Positions 1-6,870 of a DNA stretch of 26,137 nt are shown in pieces. The translations under genes were made by a program, and so were the position numbers. Origin of the DNA: Candidatus Rokuibacteriota bacterium (GTDB lineage Bacteria > Methylomirabilota > Methylomirabilia > Rokubacteriales > CSP1-6); NCBI GenBank assembly GCA_003221595.1, contig QHSM01000274.1, forward strand, positions 1 through 26,137, read 5' to 3'. Below the pieces are notes generated by a model that was given only the letters and a program-made list of their open reading frames with translations, was not told where the DNA came from and searched no databases. Every line of letters begins with the position of its first letter. Positions within the stretch are counted from its first letter, which is position 1.

Positions 1-2
1 TA

Positions 3-191
3 TCCTCGATCGGCTTTGCGCTGGTGGTGGCGACGGTCGTCGGGCTCGCTGGCGGCTACTGGCTGGACCGGTGGCTGGGGACGGCACCCTGGCTCATGCT
101 GATCGGGCTCGGGTTCGGCATCGCCGCAGGATTCGTGAACCTCTTTCGATCGGTGAAGCGCGCCGAGCGGGAGCTTGATGACTCCAAGTGA
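3..191 (+). CDS. AtpZ/AtpI-type small membrane protein of ATP synthase, 5' end cut by the window
   Basis: This is a reading frame already open at the window edge; 62 codons are visible before the TGA at 189-191. It shows two hydrophobic segments separated by the short polar motif GGYWLDRWLG, then the ending FVNLFRSVKRAERELDDSK. That is the pattern of the AtpZ (F0F1-ATPase accessory, AtpZ/AtpI superfamily) proteins encoded just before atpI and atpB in many bacteria. Members are inner-membrane proteins linked to assembly of the c ring or to Mg2+/Ca2+ transport. The next gene overlaps its end by about 14 nt, which suggests coupled translation. The family call rests on a fragment plus its neighbours. 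Confidence 0.7.
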   Translation, partial: SSIGFALVVATVVGLAGGYWLDRWLGTAPWLMLIGLGFGIAAGFVNLFRSVKRAERELDDSK

Positions 192-564
192 GCTGAGAAG
201 GCGGGTGACGCTCGACACCTGTGCGGCCGCCGCCGCTCTCGCGGCGCCGGCGGCGTGGATCGGCGGCGCGCCCGCGGGCCTCGGCGTGCTGGCCGGCGGC
301 GTCCTCGCGATCGTCAACTTCAGATGGCTGGTGGCGCGCGCCGCGGCAGTGACCGCCGCGCCGAGCGCGACGGCCGGCACCGGTAGCGGCGCTGCGAGCG
401 CGTGGCTCGTCGGCTCGGGGCTGCGCTTCGCCGCGAGTCTCGCCGCGTGCACCCTCCTGCTCGCCACCGGGTGGGCGCACCCGATCGGGCTGCTGGCCGG
501 GTTCACCGTCTTGCCGTGCGACCTGATCGTGCGCGGGCTCGCGGCGGCGCGCGTGGAAGGCTGA
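178..564 (+). CDS. atpI: ATP synthase subunit I-like membrane protein (AtpI family)
   Basis: The product is 128 aa from ATG 178; an in-frame TTG at 175 is an alternative start. It has about four hydrophobic segments (roughly residues 12-30, 34-52, 75-92 and 97-118). The second carries the GVLAIVNFRWLVARA signature typical of ATP synthase subunit I, which in other bacteria assists c-ring assembly. It overlaps the AtpZ-like gene and lies three nt before atpB, so the order Z-I-B-E is that of a standard F0 operon start. Very small polar content and high Ala/Gly are normal for this family in GC-rich genomes. It is less likely to be an AtpR of an N-ATPase, since the rest of that operon is absent. 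Confidence 0.72.
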   Translation: MTPSELRRRVTLDTCAAAAALAAPAAWIGGAPAGLGVLAGGVLAIVNFRWLVARAAAVTAAPSATAGTGSGAASAWLVGSGLRFAASLAACTLLLATGWAHPIGLLAGFTVLPCDLIVRGLAAARVEG

Positions 565-567
565 GTC

Positions 568-1335
568 GTGGAAGCGATCGAGCACCCGCCGATCTTCCGC
601 CTGCCCGGCATCCCCGACCACGTGACGTACACGTGGCTCGTGATGATCATCCTGGCGACCGTCGCCTTCGTCGCCTCGCGCAACCTGCAGCTCGTTCCAC
701 GCGGCGCCCAGAACTTCCTGGAGGTCGTGCTCGAGCAATTCAACCAGATGATCGACGACGTCATGGGCCACGAGGGTCGGCGCTACCTGCCGCTCCTGGC
801 GACGCTCGGGCTGTTCATCCTCACCGGGAACCTCATGAGCCTGGTGCCGGGGCTGGCGGGTCCGACCGGCAACCTCAACACCACCGGCGCCTGCGCGCTC
901 GTCGTGTTCGTCGCCTACCACTGGATCGGCGCGCGCAAGCAGGGGCTCGTGGCGTACCTCAAGCATTTCGCGGGGCCCGTCCCGCTTGTGCTCAAGCCGC
1001 TGATGTTCGTGATCGAAGTGATCAGCCACCTGGCCCGGCCCCTCTCGCTGACGCTTCGACTCTTCGGCAACATGGTCGGCGGCCACATCCTGCTGGCCGT
1101 CATCTTCCTCCTGATGGGCCTGGACGGTTTACTCGGCTGGGCGCTGTCCGGCAGCGTGGCGGGCGCCGTCGTCGGCGGTATCGGCAGCGTGGTGACCATC
1201 GTCTTCACCGTCGGATTCCTCTACCCCCTGAAAATCCTGGTGGCGTTTCTGCAGGCGTTCATCTTCGTGATGCTGACGATGCTCTACATCTCGGGAGCGA
1301 TCGAAGAGGCCGAGCACCATTCCGAGCACCACTAG
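568..1335 (+). CDS. atpB: F0F1 ATP synthase subunit a
   Basis: The product is 255 aa from a GTG start, a usual length for subunit a. It is the integral membrane stator that forms the two ion half-channels facing the c ring. Diagnostic residues are visible: the LSLTLRLFGNMVGGH motif of the fourth/fifth helix, with the essential arginine in RLFGNM, and the C-terminal helices with LVAFLQAFIFVMLTMLYI (the Q/FV..L..Y pattern). The N-terminus contains the periplasmic/cytoplasmic lead HPPIFRLPGI. The C-terminus is His/Glu-rich (EEAEHHSEHH), a soft metal-binding-like tail of no known role. The gene sits between the AtpI-like gene and atpE. Confidence 0.96.
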   Translation: MEAIEHPPIFRLPGIPDHVTYTWLVMIILATVAFVASRNLQLVPRGAQNFLEVVLEQFNQMIDDVMGHEGRRYLPLLATLGLFILTGNLMSLVPGLAGPTGNLNTTGACALVVFVAYHWIGARKQGLVAYLKHFAGPVPLVLKPLMFVIEVISHLARPLSLTLRLFGNMVGGHILLAVIFLLMGLDGLLGWALSGSVAGAVVGGIGSVVTIVFTVGFLYPLKILVAFLQAFIFVMLTMLYISGAIEEAEHHSEHH

Positions 1336-1352
1336 CCGGATCACACGCATAG

Positions 1353-1358
1353 AGGAGG
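1353..1358 (+). promoter_or_regulatory. Strong Shine-Dalgarno of atpE
   Basis: AGGAGG lies five nt before the GTG at 1364. It fits the known need to translate subunit c in many copies per complex. It also supports the choice of 1364 as the start rather than an internal codon. Confidence 0.75.
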
Positions 1359-1363
1359 GAGTC

Positions 1364-1687
1364 GTGCGACGTTCACTGATTCTGAGCGGTTTTGCGGTTC
1401 TGGCGTTCCCGACGGCGGCGCTGGCGGCCGAAGGCGCGACCGGCGGCTGGATCGGTCCGTTCGCCGTCATCGCGGCGGGGATCGGTATGGCGATCGCGGC
1501 GGGTCTGTGTGGCCTCGGTCAGGGCAGGGCGGTGGCTTCGGCCGTCGACGCCATGGCGCGACAGCCCGGGGCTGCGGCGCGGATCCAGACCGCGATGATC
1601 ATCGGTCTGGCGTTGATCGAGTCCCTCGCGATCTACACGCTCGTCATCGCGTTGATCCTGCTGTTCGTCAAGGGCATCCAGTTCTAG
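1364..1687 (+). CDS. atpE: F0F1 ATP synthase subunit c with N-terminal signal-like extension
   Basis: The product is 107 aa, longer than the common 70-90 aa. Residues 1-22 look like a cleavable signal peptide (Arg-Arg, hydrophobic core, ending ALAA). The rest is the two-helix hairpin of the rotor ring, with the conserved loop ARQPGA at 65-70. The ion-carrying glutamate is E86 in the motif IESLAIY. Q53, S87 and Y91 fall at the positions of Na+-coordinating residues in Na+-translocating c rings: the Q-to-E spacing is 33, as in Propionigenium/Ilyobacter. The threonine that follows the serine there is leucine here. Proton use therefore cannot be excluded. A strong Shine-Dalgarno precedes it, and a GC-rich hairpin follows it. 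Confidence 0.95.
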   Translation: MRRSLILSGFAVLAFPTAALAAEGATGGWIGPFAVIAAGIGMAIAAGLCGLGQGRAVASAVDAMARQPGAAARIQTAMIIGLALIESLAIYTLVIALILLFVKGIQF

Positions 1688-1723
1688 TGAAGTCCGGCGA
1701 GTAGCCGGGCCCACAAATGGGAC

Positions 1724-1758
1724 CGGCGCGCCGCGCGGCGACTGCGCGCGGCGCGCCG
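1724..1758 (+). repeat. 14-bp perfect GC hairpin between atpE and rex
   Basis: Bases 1724-1737 pair perfectly with 1745-1758 around a 7-nt loop. The stem is entirely G and C (built on GGCGCGCC). No T-run follows, so it is not a standard intrinsic terminator. It ends four bases before the first ATG of rex (1763), and in mRNA it would cover the ribosome binding region. It may be an mRNA 3' end stabiliser for atpE, an attenuator, or a translational brake on rex. The structure is read directly; its role is inference. Confidence 0.6.
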
Positions 1759-1762
1759 CACG

Positions 1763-2413
1763 ATGGCGCCACGCTCCAACGCCCGCCTCCCCCGGATCCC
1801 CGAGATGACGATCCGCCGTCTCTCGGTCTATACCCGATGCCTGCTGCAGCTCGAGGAAGACGGCGTCAAGACCGTGTCCTCACAGGAGCTGGCGGAGCGC
1901 TTCGACCTGAACTCGGCGCAGGTCCGGAAGGACCTGGCGTACTTCGGCGAGTTCGGCGTTCGCGGGATCGGCTACTACGTTTCGGGGCTGAAGGCCGAGC
2001 TCCAGCGCATCCTCGGCCTCGATCGCGAGTGGCCGGTCGCGCTGGTCGGGTTCGGAAATCTCGGCTCGGCGCTGGTTCACTACAAGGGATTCGCGCGCCA
2101 GGGGTTCCGGATCGCCGCCATCTTCGACGAAGACCCGCGAAAGGTCGCGCGCGAGATCGACTCGACGCCTGTCTTTCCGTGCCGTGACCTCGGCCGCGAG
2201 GTGAAGGCGCGAGGGATTCAGGTCGCCATCGTGGCGGTGCCGGCGGAGTCGGCCCAGTCCGTTGCCGATCAGCTGGTGGCCGCGGGCATCAAGGCCATCC
2301 TGAATTTCGCGCCGGCCCGGATCAAGGTTCCCAAAGACGTCCGCTTCAAGAACGTCGACCTCTCGATCGAGCTCGAGACTCTCTCGTTCTATCTCGCCAA
2401 GTCGTCCCGCTAG
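1763..2413 (+). CDS. rex: Redox-sensing transcriptional repressor Rex
   Basis: The product is 216 aa, matching the family length of about 205-230. The N-terminal winged helix (about residues 15-85) contains SSQELAERFDLNSAQVRKDL followed by the typical YFGEFGVRGIGYYV. A Rossmann NAD(H) domain follows, with GFGNLGSAL at about 94-102 and IFDEDP after the second strand. The C-terminal domain-swapped helix is ELETLSFYLAKSS. Rex represses fermentation and respiration genes when NADH is low and lets go as NADH rises. Position next to ATP synthase genes suggests a link to energy state. ATG 1763 sits against a GC hairpin and has no clear Shine-Dalgarno; ATG 1805 (MTIRRLSVYTRCL) is an alternative that keeps all conserved residues. 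No Rex operator of the TTGTGA-N-TCACAA type was seen nearby. Confidence 0.95.
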   Translation: MAPRSNARLPRIPEMTIRRLSVYTRCLLQLEEDGVKTVSSQELAERFDLNSAQVRKDLAYFGEFGVRGIGYYVSGLKAELQRILGLDREWPVALVGFGNLGSALVHYKGFARQGFRIAAIFDEDPRKVAREIDSTPVFPCRDLGREVKARGIQVAIVAVPAESAQSVADQLVAAGIKAILNFAPARIKVPKDVRFKNVDLSIELETLSFYLAKSSR

Positions 2414-2424
2414 CTCGGCGGCGG

Positions 2425-2590
2425 GGGGGCGGAAGAGGCGGCGGGGTGCTTGAGGGGTCGAGACGACCACGCGGCACGCGTCCGCTGACCCACTCGCCTG
2501 GGCTCCATCCGGGCGCATGACTCCCGCCGCACGCCTGGAGGGAACGGGTCCCTTCCACCCCTCAGGCACCCCGCCGCCTCTCCCGCCCCC
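2425..2590 (+). repeat. 34-nt imperfect inverted repeat around a 98-nt loop, downstream of rex
   Basis: Arms 2425-2458 and 2557-2590 are reverse complements at 32 of 34 positions. One difference is a G-U wobble in RNA (T2450), the other an A/C mismatch (2433/2582). The arms read G-rich on the left and C-rich on the right. This fills most of the 309-nt stretch between the rex stop and the first ATG in the mfd frame (2723). No transposase, target duplication or T-run was seen. It could be a rex mRNA end, a non-autonomous element, or the scar of a rearrangement that also shortened mfd. Apart from this repeat the stretch shows no credible gene. Confidence 0.7.
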
Positions 2591-2632
2591 AGGCCATGCT
2601 TTGAGCCCCACGTCCTCGAAGCGCCAGAAGGC

Positions 2633-5600
2633 GTGCTCGCACCGCGTCGGCCACGCGCTCTGCGGGCGGAGCCCCGGCTCTGGCGAGGCGGCCATCACCG
2701 AGAGGCGGACGCCGAGCGCGCGATGATCGCGCGGCGGCTCACGGTGGCCGAGCCGATCACCGTCGTCGCCACGCCCGCGGCTCTCGGCGCACCGCTCCTG
2801 AGCCGCGCGGAATTCGCCGACCGAACGCTCCGGATCGCACCGGGAGACCGCCTCGACCGCGAGCTTCTGCTCGAGGCGCTCGAGCGATGCGGTTATGAGC
2901 GCGTCGATACGGTCGTGGCGGTGGGGCAGTGGAGCCTGCGCGGCGGAATCGTCGACGTATTCTCGCCGAGCCAGGCGAGCCCGGCTCGGCTCGAGTTCTT
3001 CGGCGACGACGTCGAGTCGATCCGGCTCTTCGATCCCTCATCGCAGCGCTCGGTGGCGACGCTCGACGAGCTGCTCGTGCTGCCGCTCGTTCCCGAGGAC
3101 GGTGAGCCGGCCGGCGGCGCGCGACTGCTCGACTATCTGCCGGCGGCGGCGCCGGTCATCGTCGATGCGCCGAAGCTCCTAGACGGGCCGAACGAGGAGG
3201 CGCCGGCCGAGCCTCCGCTCCGCGAGCGGCTCGCCGGCCGCCAGCTCGTCGAGCTGAGCCTGGTGGCCGGCACGTCCAGCGGGGCGGCCGGGGTTTCCGG
3301 CGCGGCCGAGTTCGTCCTGGAGACCCAGGAAGTCGCGCGCTTCACCGGGCGGTTCAACCAGCTCGCCGTCGAGATCGGACGCTGGCGCGTCGAGGGATTC
3401 CGCGTCCGCCTGACCGCCGCCGACGACCGCCAGGCCGAGCACCTGCGCCAGATTCTGCGCGAGCACGGCGTCGAGTCGCTGGTCGCGACGTCGCTCGACG
3501 GGCCGGAGTCGCTGGCGGTGGTGGTCGGCGAGTGCTCGACCGGGTTCGCGATTCCCGCGCTCGGCGTCATCGTGCTCACCGAGGGGGAAGTCTTCGGATC
3601 CCGCCGGCGGTCGCTGCGCCGGCCGAAGTACCAGCGCGGCGCGGCGCTGACGGCGTTCAGCGATCTCGCGCTCGACGACATCGTCGTCCACGAGGACCAC
3701 GGCCTCGGACGCTACCTCGGCCTCCGGACGATGAAGATCGGCGACCGTGAGGGCGATTTTCTGCTCCTCGAGTACGCGGAGGGCAACCAGCTCTATCTGC
3801 CGGTCGAGCGTCTGGATCGCATCTCCAAGTATCTCGGCGGCGAGGCCGCCGCCGCGCGCCTCGACCGTCTGGGCGGCGCGTCCTGGCAGCGCGTGAAAGA
3901 GTCCGTCCGCGCGGCGCTGCGCGAGATGGCCGAGGGGCTGCTGCGACTGTACGCGGAGCGGGCGGTGGCCGATGGGCACGCGTTCGCGGCGGACTCGCCC
4001 TGGCAGCGCGAGTTCGAGACGGCGTTCCGGTTCGAGGAGACACCGGATCAACTCCGGGCGATCGAGGAAGCCAAGCGGGACATGGAATCCGATCGTCCGA
4101 TGGACCGGCTGGTGGCCGGTGACGTGGGATACGGCAAGACCGAAGTGGCGCTCCGCGCCGCCTTCAAGGCGGTGGCCGACGGCCTGCAGGTCGCCGTGCT
4201 GGTGCCGACGACGGTCCTGGCCCAGCAGCACTGGGCCACGTTCGCCGACCGGTTCGGGCCGTTTCCGGCCAAGGTCGAGCTGCTGTCACGGTTCCGCTCG
4301 CCGAAGGAGCAGCGCGCGGTCGTCGAGGGGCTGCGCCAGGGCACCGTCGACGTCGTCATCGGCACGCACCGGCTCCTGTCGAAAGACGTCGCGTTCAAGA
4401 AGCTGGGCCTCCTGGTCGTCGATGAGGAGCACCGGTTCGGCGTCGCTCACAAGGAGCGGATGAAGCAGCTGCGCGCGGCGGTGGACGTGCTCTCGCTTAC
4501 CGCCACCCCGATTCCCCGGACGCTCTACATGTCGCTCTCCGGCGTGCGGGACATGTCGGTGATCGAGACGGCCCCGCTCGACCGGCTGCCCGTCGAGACG
4601 GTCATTCGACGCTTCAGCCGCGGCGTCATCAAGGAGGCGCTCGAGCGCGAGATGGAGCGCGGCGGGCAGGTGTTCTTCGTCCACAACCGCATCCAGTCTC
4701 TTCCCTCGATGGCGAAGCTGGTCCAGGAGCTGGTCCCCCAGGCGCGCGTCATCATGGGCCACGGCCAGATGAAGGAGCGCGAGCTCGAGGCGACCATGGT
4801 GAAGTTCGTCACCGGCCAGGCCGACATTCTCGTCTCCACCGCCATCGTCGAGTCGGGGCTGGACATTCCGGCATCGAACACGATCATCATCAACCGCGCC
4901 GATCGCTTCGGGCTCGCCCAGCTCTACCAGCTGCGGGGCCGGGTCGGGCGCGAGCGCCAGCAGGCGTACGCGTACCTGCTCGTGCCGGCTGACGGCCGTG
5001 TCGACGAGCCGGCGCAGCGCCGGCTCCGGGCCCTCCAGGAGCTGACCGAGCTGGGCTCGGGGTTCAAGCTCGCCATGCGGGACCTCGAGATCCGGGGGGC
5101 CGGCAACATCCTGGGCGCCCAGCAGCACGGGCATATCGCCGCGGTGGGCTACGATCTTTATTCGAAGCTCCTCGCCGAGGCCGTGCGAGAATTGGCGGGC
5201 GGTCCGACCGCCACCACGGTCGATCCGGTAATCAGCGTCAACGTAGAAGGGTTCTTACCCGACGACTATGTGCCCGAGGTCAATCAGCGGCTCGCGCTCT
5301 ACAAGCGCCTTGCCGGTGCCGCCGGCGAGGCGGACGTGGCTGATCTCCGCGCCGAGCTGGCCGACCGGTTCGGCCCCTTGCCCGCCCCCGCCGGGCAGCT
5401 CCTCGACATCGTGCGCATCCGCGTCGCCGCGCGCCTGGTGGGAGTCGAAAAGATCGAGGCAGGCGACGGCAAGGCCCTCGTCACGTTCTCTCCCGCGACG
5501 ACGGTCGATCCCGAGCGACTCGTGCGGACCATCGCGCGCAGTCGCGGCCGGCTCAAGATGAAGCGCGACTTCATGCTCGAGGCGGCGATCGCGCGCGGCG

Positions 5601-5659
5601 AGTGGCCGCGCGTCCGCGACTCCTTGCTCGGCCTGCTCGACGAACTGACCCGCACGTGA
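2633..5659 (+). CDS. mfd: Transcription-repair coupling factor Mfd, N-terminus shortened
   Basis: The ATP-driven translocase removes stalled RNA polymerase and recruits UvrA. The product is 1008 aa from GTG 2633 (978 from ATG 2723), against about 1150 in E. coli. From ATG 2723, the UvrB-like part runs to about residue 230 (WSLRGGIVDVF, FFGDDVESIRLFD). The RNA polymerase interaction domain follows at about 310-380 (VHEDHGLGRYLGL, YLPVERLDRISKYLGG). The helicase core has Walker A GDVGYGKTE near 466-474, VVDEEHRFGV near 565, LTATPIPRTLYMSLSG, and the RGRVGR motif. The C-terminal regulatory domain contains LPDDYVPEVNQRLALYKRL. About 75-90 residues of the first UvrB-like half-domain are not found upstream in any frame. 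The frame is open back to 2489 but without a start or matching sequence. The stop overlaps the next gene by four nt. Confidence 0.95.
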   Translation: MLAPRRPRALRAEPRLWRGGHHREADAERAMIARRLTVAEPITVVATPAALGAPLLSRAEFADRTLRIAPGDRLDRELLLEALERCGYERVDTVVAVGQWSLRGGIVDVFSPSQASPARLEFFGDDVESIRLFDPSSQRSVATLDELLVLPLVPEDGEPAGGARLLDYLPAAAPVIVDAPKLLDGPNEEAPAEPPLRERLAGRQLVELSLVAGTSSGAAGVSGAAEFVLETQEVARFTGRFNQLAVEIGRWRVEGFRVRLTAADDRQAEHLRQILREHGVESLVATSLDGPESLAVVVGECSTGFAIPALGVIVLTEGEVFGSRRRSLRRPKYQRGAALTAFSDLALDDIVVHEDHGLGRYLGLRTMKIGDREGDFLLLEYAEGNQLYLPVERLDRISKYLGGEAAAARLDRLGGASWQRVKESVRAALREMAEGLLRLYAERAVADGHAFAADSPWQREFETAFRFEETPDQLRAIEEAKRDMESDRPMDRLVAGDVGYGKTEVALRAAFKAVADGLQVAVLVPTTVLAQQHWATFADRFGPFPAKVELLSRFRSPKEQRAVVEGLRQGTVDVVIGTHRLLSKDVAFKKLGLLVVDEEHRFGVAHKERMKQLRAAVDVLSLTATPIPRTLYMSLSGVRDMSVIETAPLDRLPVETVIRRFSRGVIKEALEREMERGGQVFFVHNRIQSLPSMAKLVQELVPQARVIMGHGQMKERELEATMVKFVTGQADILVSTAIVESGLDIPASNTIIINRADRFGLAQLYQLRGRVGRERQQAYAYLLVPADGRVDEPAQRRLRALQELTELGSGFKLAMRDLEIRGAGNILGAQQHGHIAAVGYDLYSKLLAEAVRELAGGPTATTVDPVISVNVEGFLPDDYVPEVNQRLALYKRLAGAAGEADVADLRAELADRFGPLPAPAGQLLDIVRIRVAARLVGVEKIEAGDGKALVTFSPATTVDPERLVRTIARSRGRLKMKRDFMLEAAIARGEWPRVRDSLLGLLDELTRT

Positions 5660-6741
5660 GACGCGCGCTCGCCCTCGCGGCGATCATGACGCTGGCCCTG
5701 GGCGGCTGCACGATGCCCAGCTGGATGCCGTTCTCCGGCGGCGGGTCGAGCAAGGAGCCCGAGCCAGCGAAGCCGGTGGCGGCGGCGACCTCGATCGTGC
5801 CCCTGCGGCCCGCCGCCGGAAAGCCGGCGGCCCCGGACGAGAGCGTGACCGACCGCGTGCTGGCCGTCGTCAACAACGACGCGATCACGCTCTCGGACCT
5901 CCAGGAGGCCATCGCGATCTACCAGTACGAGAATCGCGATCGTGGACCGGCGCCGGCGAACGAGCTCGCCCCGCAGTTCCTCACCCGGATGATCGATAAC
6001 CGCCTGCAGATCCAGGAGGCCGAGCGCGAGAAGATCCTCATCGAGGACGCCGAGATCGAGGAGGAGCTGGCGGACCGGCTCAAGAAGATGAACGTGAAGA
6101 GCCGCGACGAGTTCGACGCCATGCTCAAGGCGCAGGGGCTCTCGATGGAGGCGGTGAAGCGCCGGATCAGCGACGAGATCCGTCGAAACCGGGTCGTGGG
6201 GCGGAAGGTGCGGCTCCGGATCTCGGTGACGGAGGCGGAGGTCACGCAGTATCTCGAAGCCAACCGCGCGAAGCTCGAGACCGGATTGACCTACCACGCG
6301 CGGCACATCCTGATCCTGCCCGAGGCGGGCGCCTCCGACGCGGCCTGGGAGAACGCCCGCATCCGGGCCGACCTCATCCGCAGCGCTCTCCTGCAGGGCG
6401 GGGACTTCGCCGAGCTCGCGCAGCAGAACTCGCAAGACGCGACCGCCCGGGACGGCGGCGATCTCGGAACGCTCAAGCGCGGCGAGCTCGCCCAGGACAT
6501 CGAGGCGCAGATTCTCAGCCTGGCGCCCGGGGAGGTCTCGCTGCCCTACCGCTCCGCGCTCGGGTATCACATCTTCCGGCTCGAGTCGAAGGACAGTCTC
6601 GAGGGCGAAGGGCTCACCCGGGTCAAGGCGCAGATTCGCGAGATCCTCTTCCGCGAGAAGTTCGACGCGCGGTTCGACGCCTGGATCAAGGAGATCAAGC
6701 AGCGCGCGATCATCGACGTGCGCCTCGACGGTCAGCTGTGA
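5656..6741 (+). CDS. SurA-like peptidyl-prolyl isomerase, predicted lipoprotein
   Basis: The product is 361 aa from GTG 5656, which overlaps the mfd stop as GTGA. This start gives a clean lipoprotein signal, with Arg-Arg, a hydrophobic core and LALGGC, so Cys18 would be lipidated. An upstream in-frame start at 5602 lies inside mfd and would destroy the signal. A proline/glycine-rich linker follows. The SurA N-terminal chaperone domain starts at about residue 60 (VTDRVLAVVNNDAITLSDL), and one parvulin domain spans about 213-315 (YHARHILI, GGDLGTLKRGEL, GYHIFRLE). The role is folding of outer-membrane proteins in the periplasm. SurA of E. coli is soluble with two parvulin domains, so this is a single-parvulin, membrane-anchored variant. 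A PpiC/PrsA-like name would also be acceptable. Confidence 0.9.
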   Translation: MRRALALAAIMTLALGGCTMPSWMPFSGGGSSKEPEPAKPVAAATSIVPLRPAAGKPAAPDESVTDRVLAVVNNDAITLSDLQEAIAIYQYENRDRGPAPANELAPQFLTRMIDNRLQIQEAEREKILIEDAEIEEELADRLKKMNVKSRDEFDAMLKAQGLSMEAVKRRISDEIRRNRVVGRKVRLRISVTEAEVTQYLEANRAKLETGLTYHARHILILPEAGASDAAWENARIRADLIRSALLQGGDFAELAQQNSQDATARDGGDLGTLKRGELAQDIEAQILSLAPGEVSLPYRSALGYHIFRLESKDSLEGEGLTRVKAQIREILFREKFDARFDAWIKEIKQRAIIDVRLDGQL

Positions 6742-6748
6742 AAAATCG

Positions 6749-6780
6749 TTGACAATACCGCGCCCGGATGGCAAGATAAT
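6749..6780 (+). promoter_or_regulatory. Candidate sigma-70-type promoter for rho
   Basis: A perfect TTGACA lies at 6749-6754, eight nt after the SurA-like stop, and GATAAT (5 of 6 to TATAAT) at 6775-6780. The 20-nt spacer is longer than ideal. With 17 nt the -10 would be CAAGAT, a weaker match. The stretch is AT-rich against a very GC-rich background, and a leader of about 90 nt follows before rho. No experimental support is available. Confidence 0.55.
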
Positions 6781-6787
6781 CCCCGGC

Positions 6788-6829
6788 GTTAGCTTTCCAA
6801 CCCCTCAGAAAACCTAGGCAAACGCTAAC
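6788..6829 (+). promoter_or_regulatory. rho 5' leader with short inverted repeat
   Basis: GTTAGC at 6788-6793 is complementary to GCTAAC at 6824-6829, and a CCTAGG palindrome lies at 6813-6818 in the loop. The C-rich, G-poor stretch 6795-6832 resembles sequence that Rho itself binds. rho is known to be autoregulated through its leader in other bacteria. A similar role here is inference from a weak structure. Confidence 0.3.
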
Positions 6830-6870
6830 CGACTCACTTGCTTGCGGCGCCAGCCGCCCGGAGCCCTTTG

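Noticed and set aside
94..1086. Long reverse-strand ORF of 330 codons opposite atpI and atpB
   Set aside because: It is a shadow of forward genes in GC-rich DNA: Arg/His/Asp-rich, no family motifs, and the forward frames hold clear ATP synthase proteins.
568..1687. N-ATPase-type operon
   Set aside because: The order Z-I-B-E resembles part of it, but the atpD and atpC genes of that operon are not visible upstream within the window, atpF, A and G do not follow, and rex comes directly after atpE.
5299..6774. Reverse-strand ORF of 491 codons across mfd and the SurA-like gene
   Set aside because: The composition is that of an antisense frame and both forward genes are certain.
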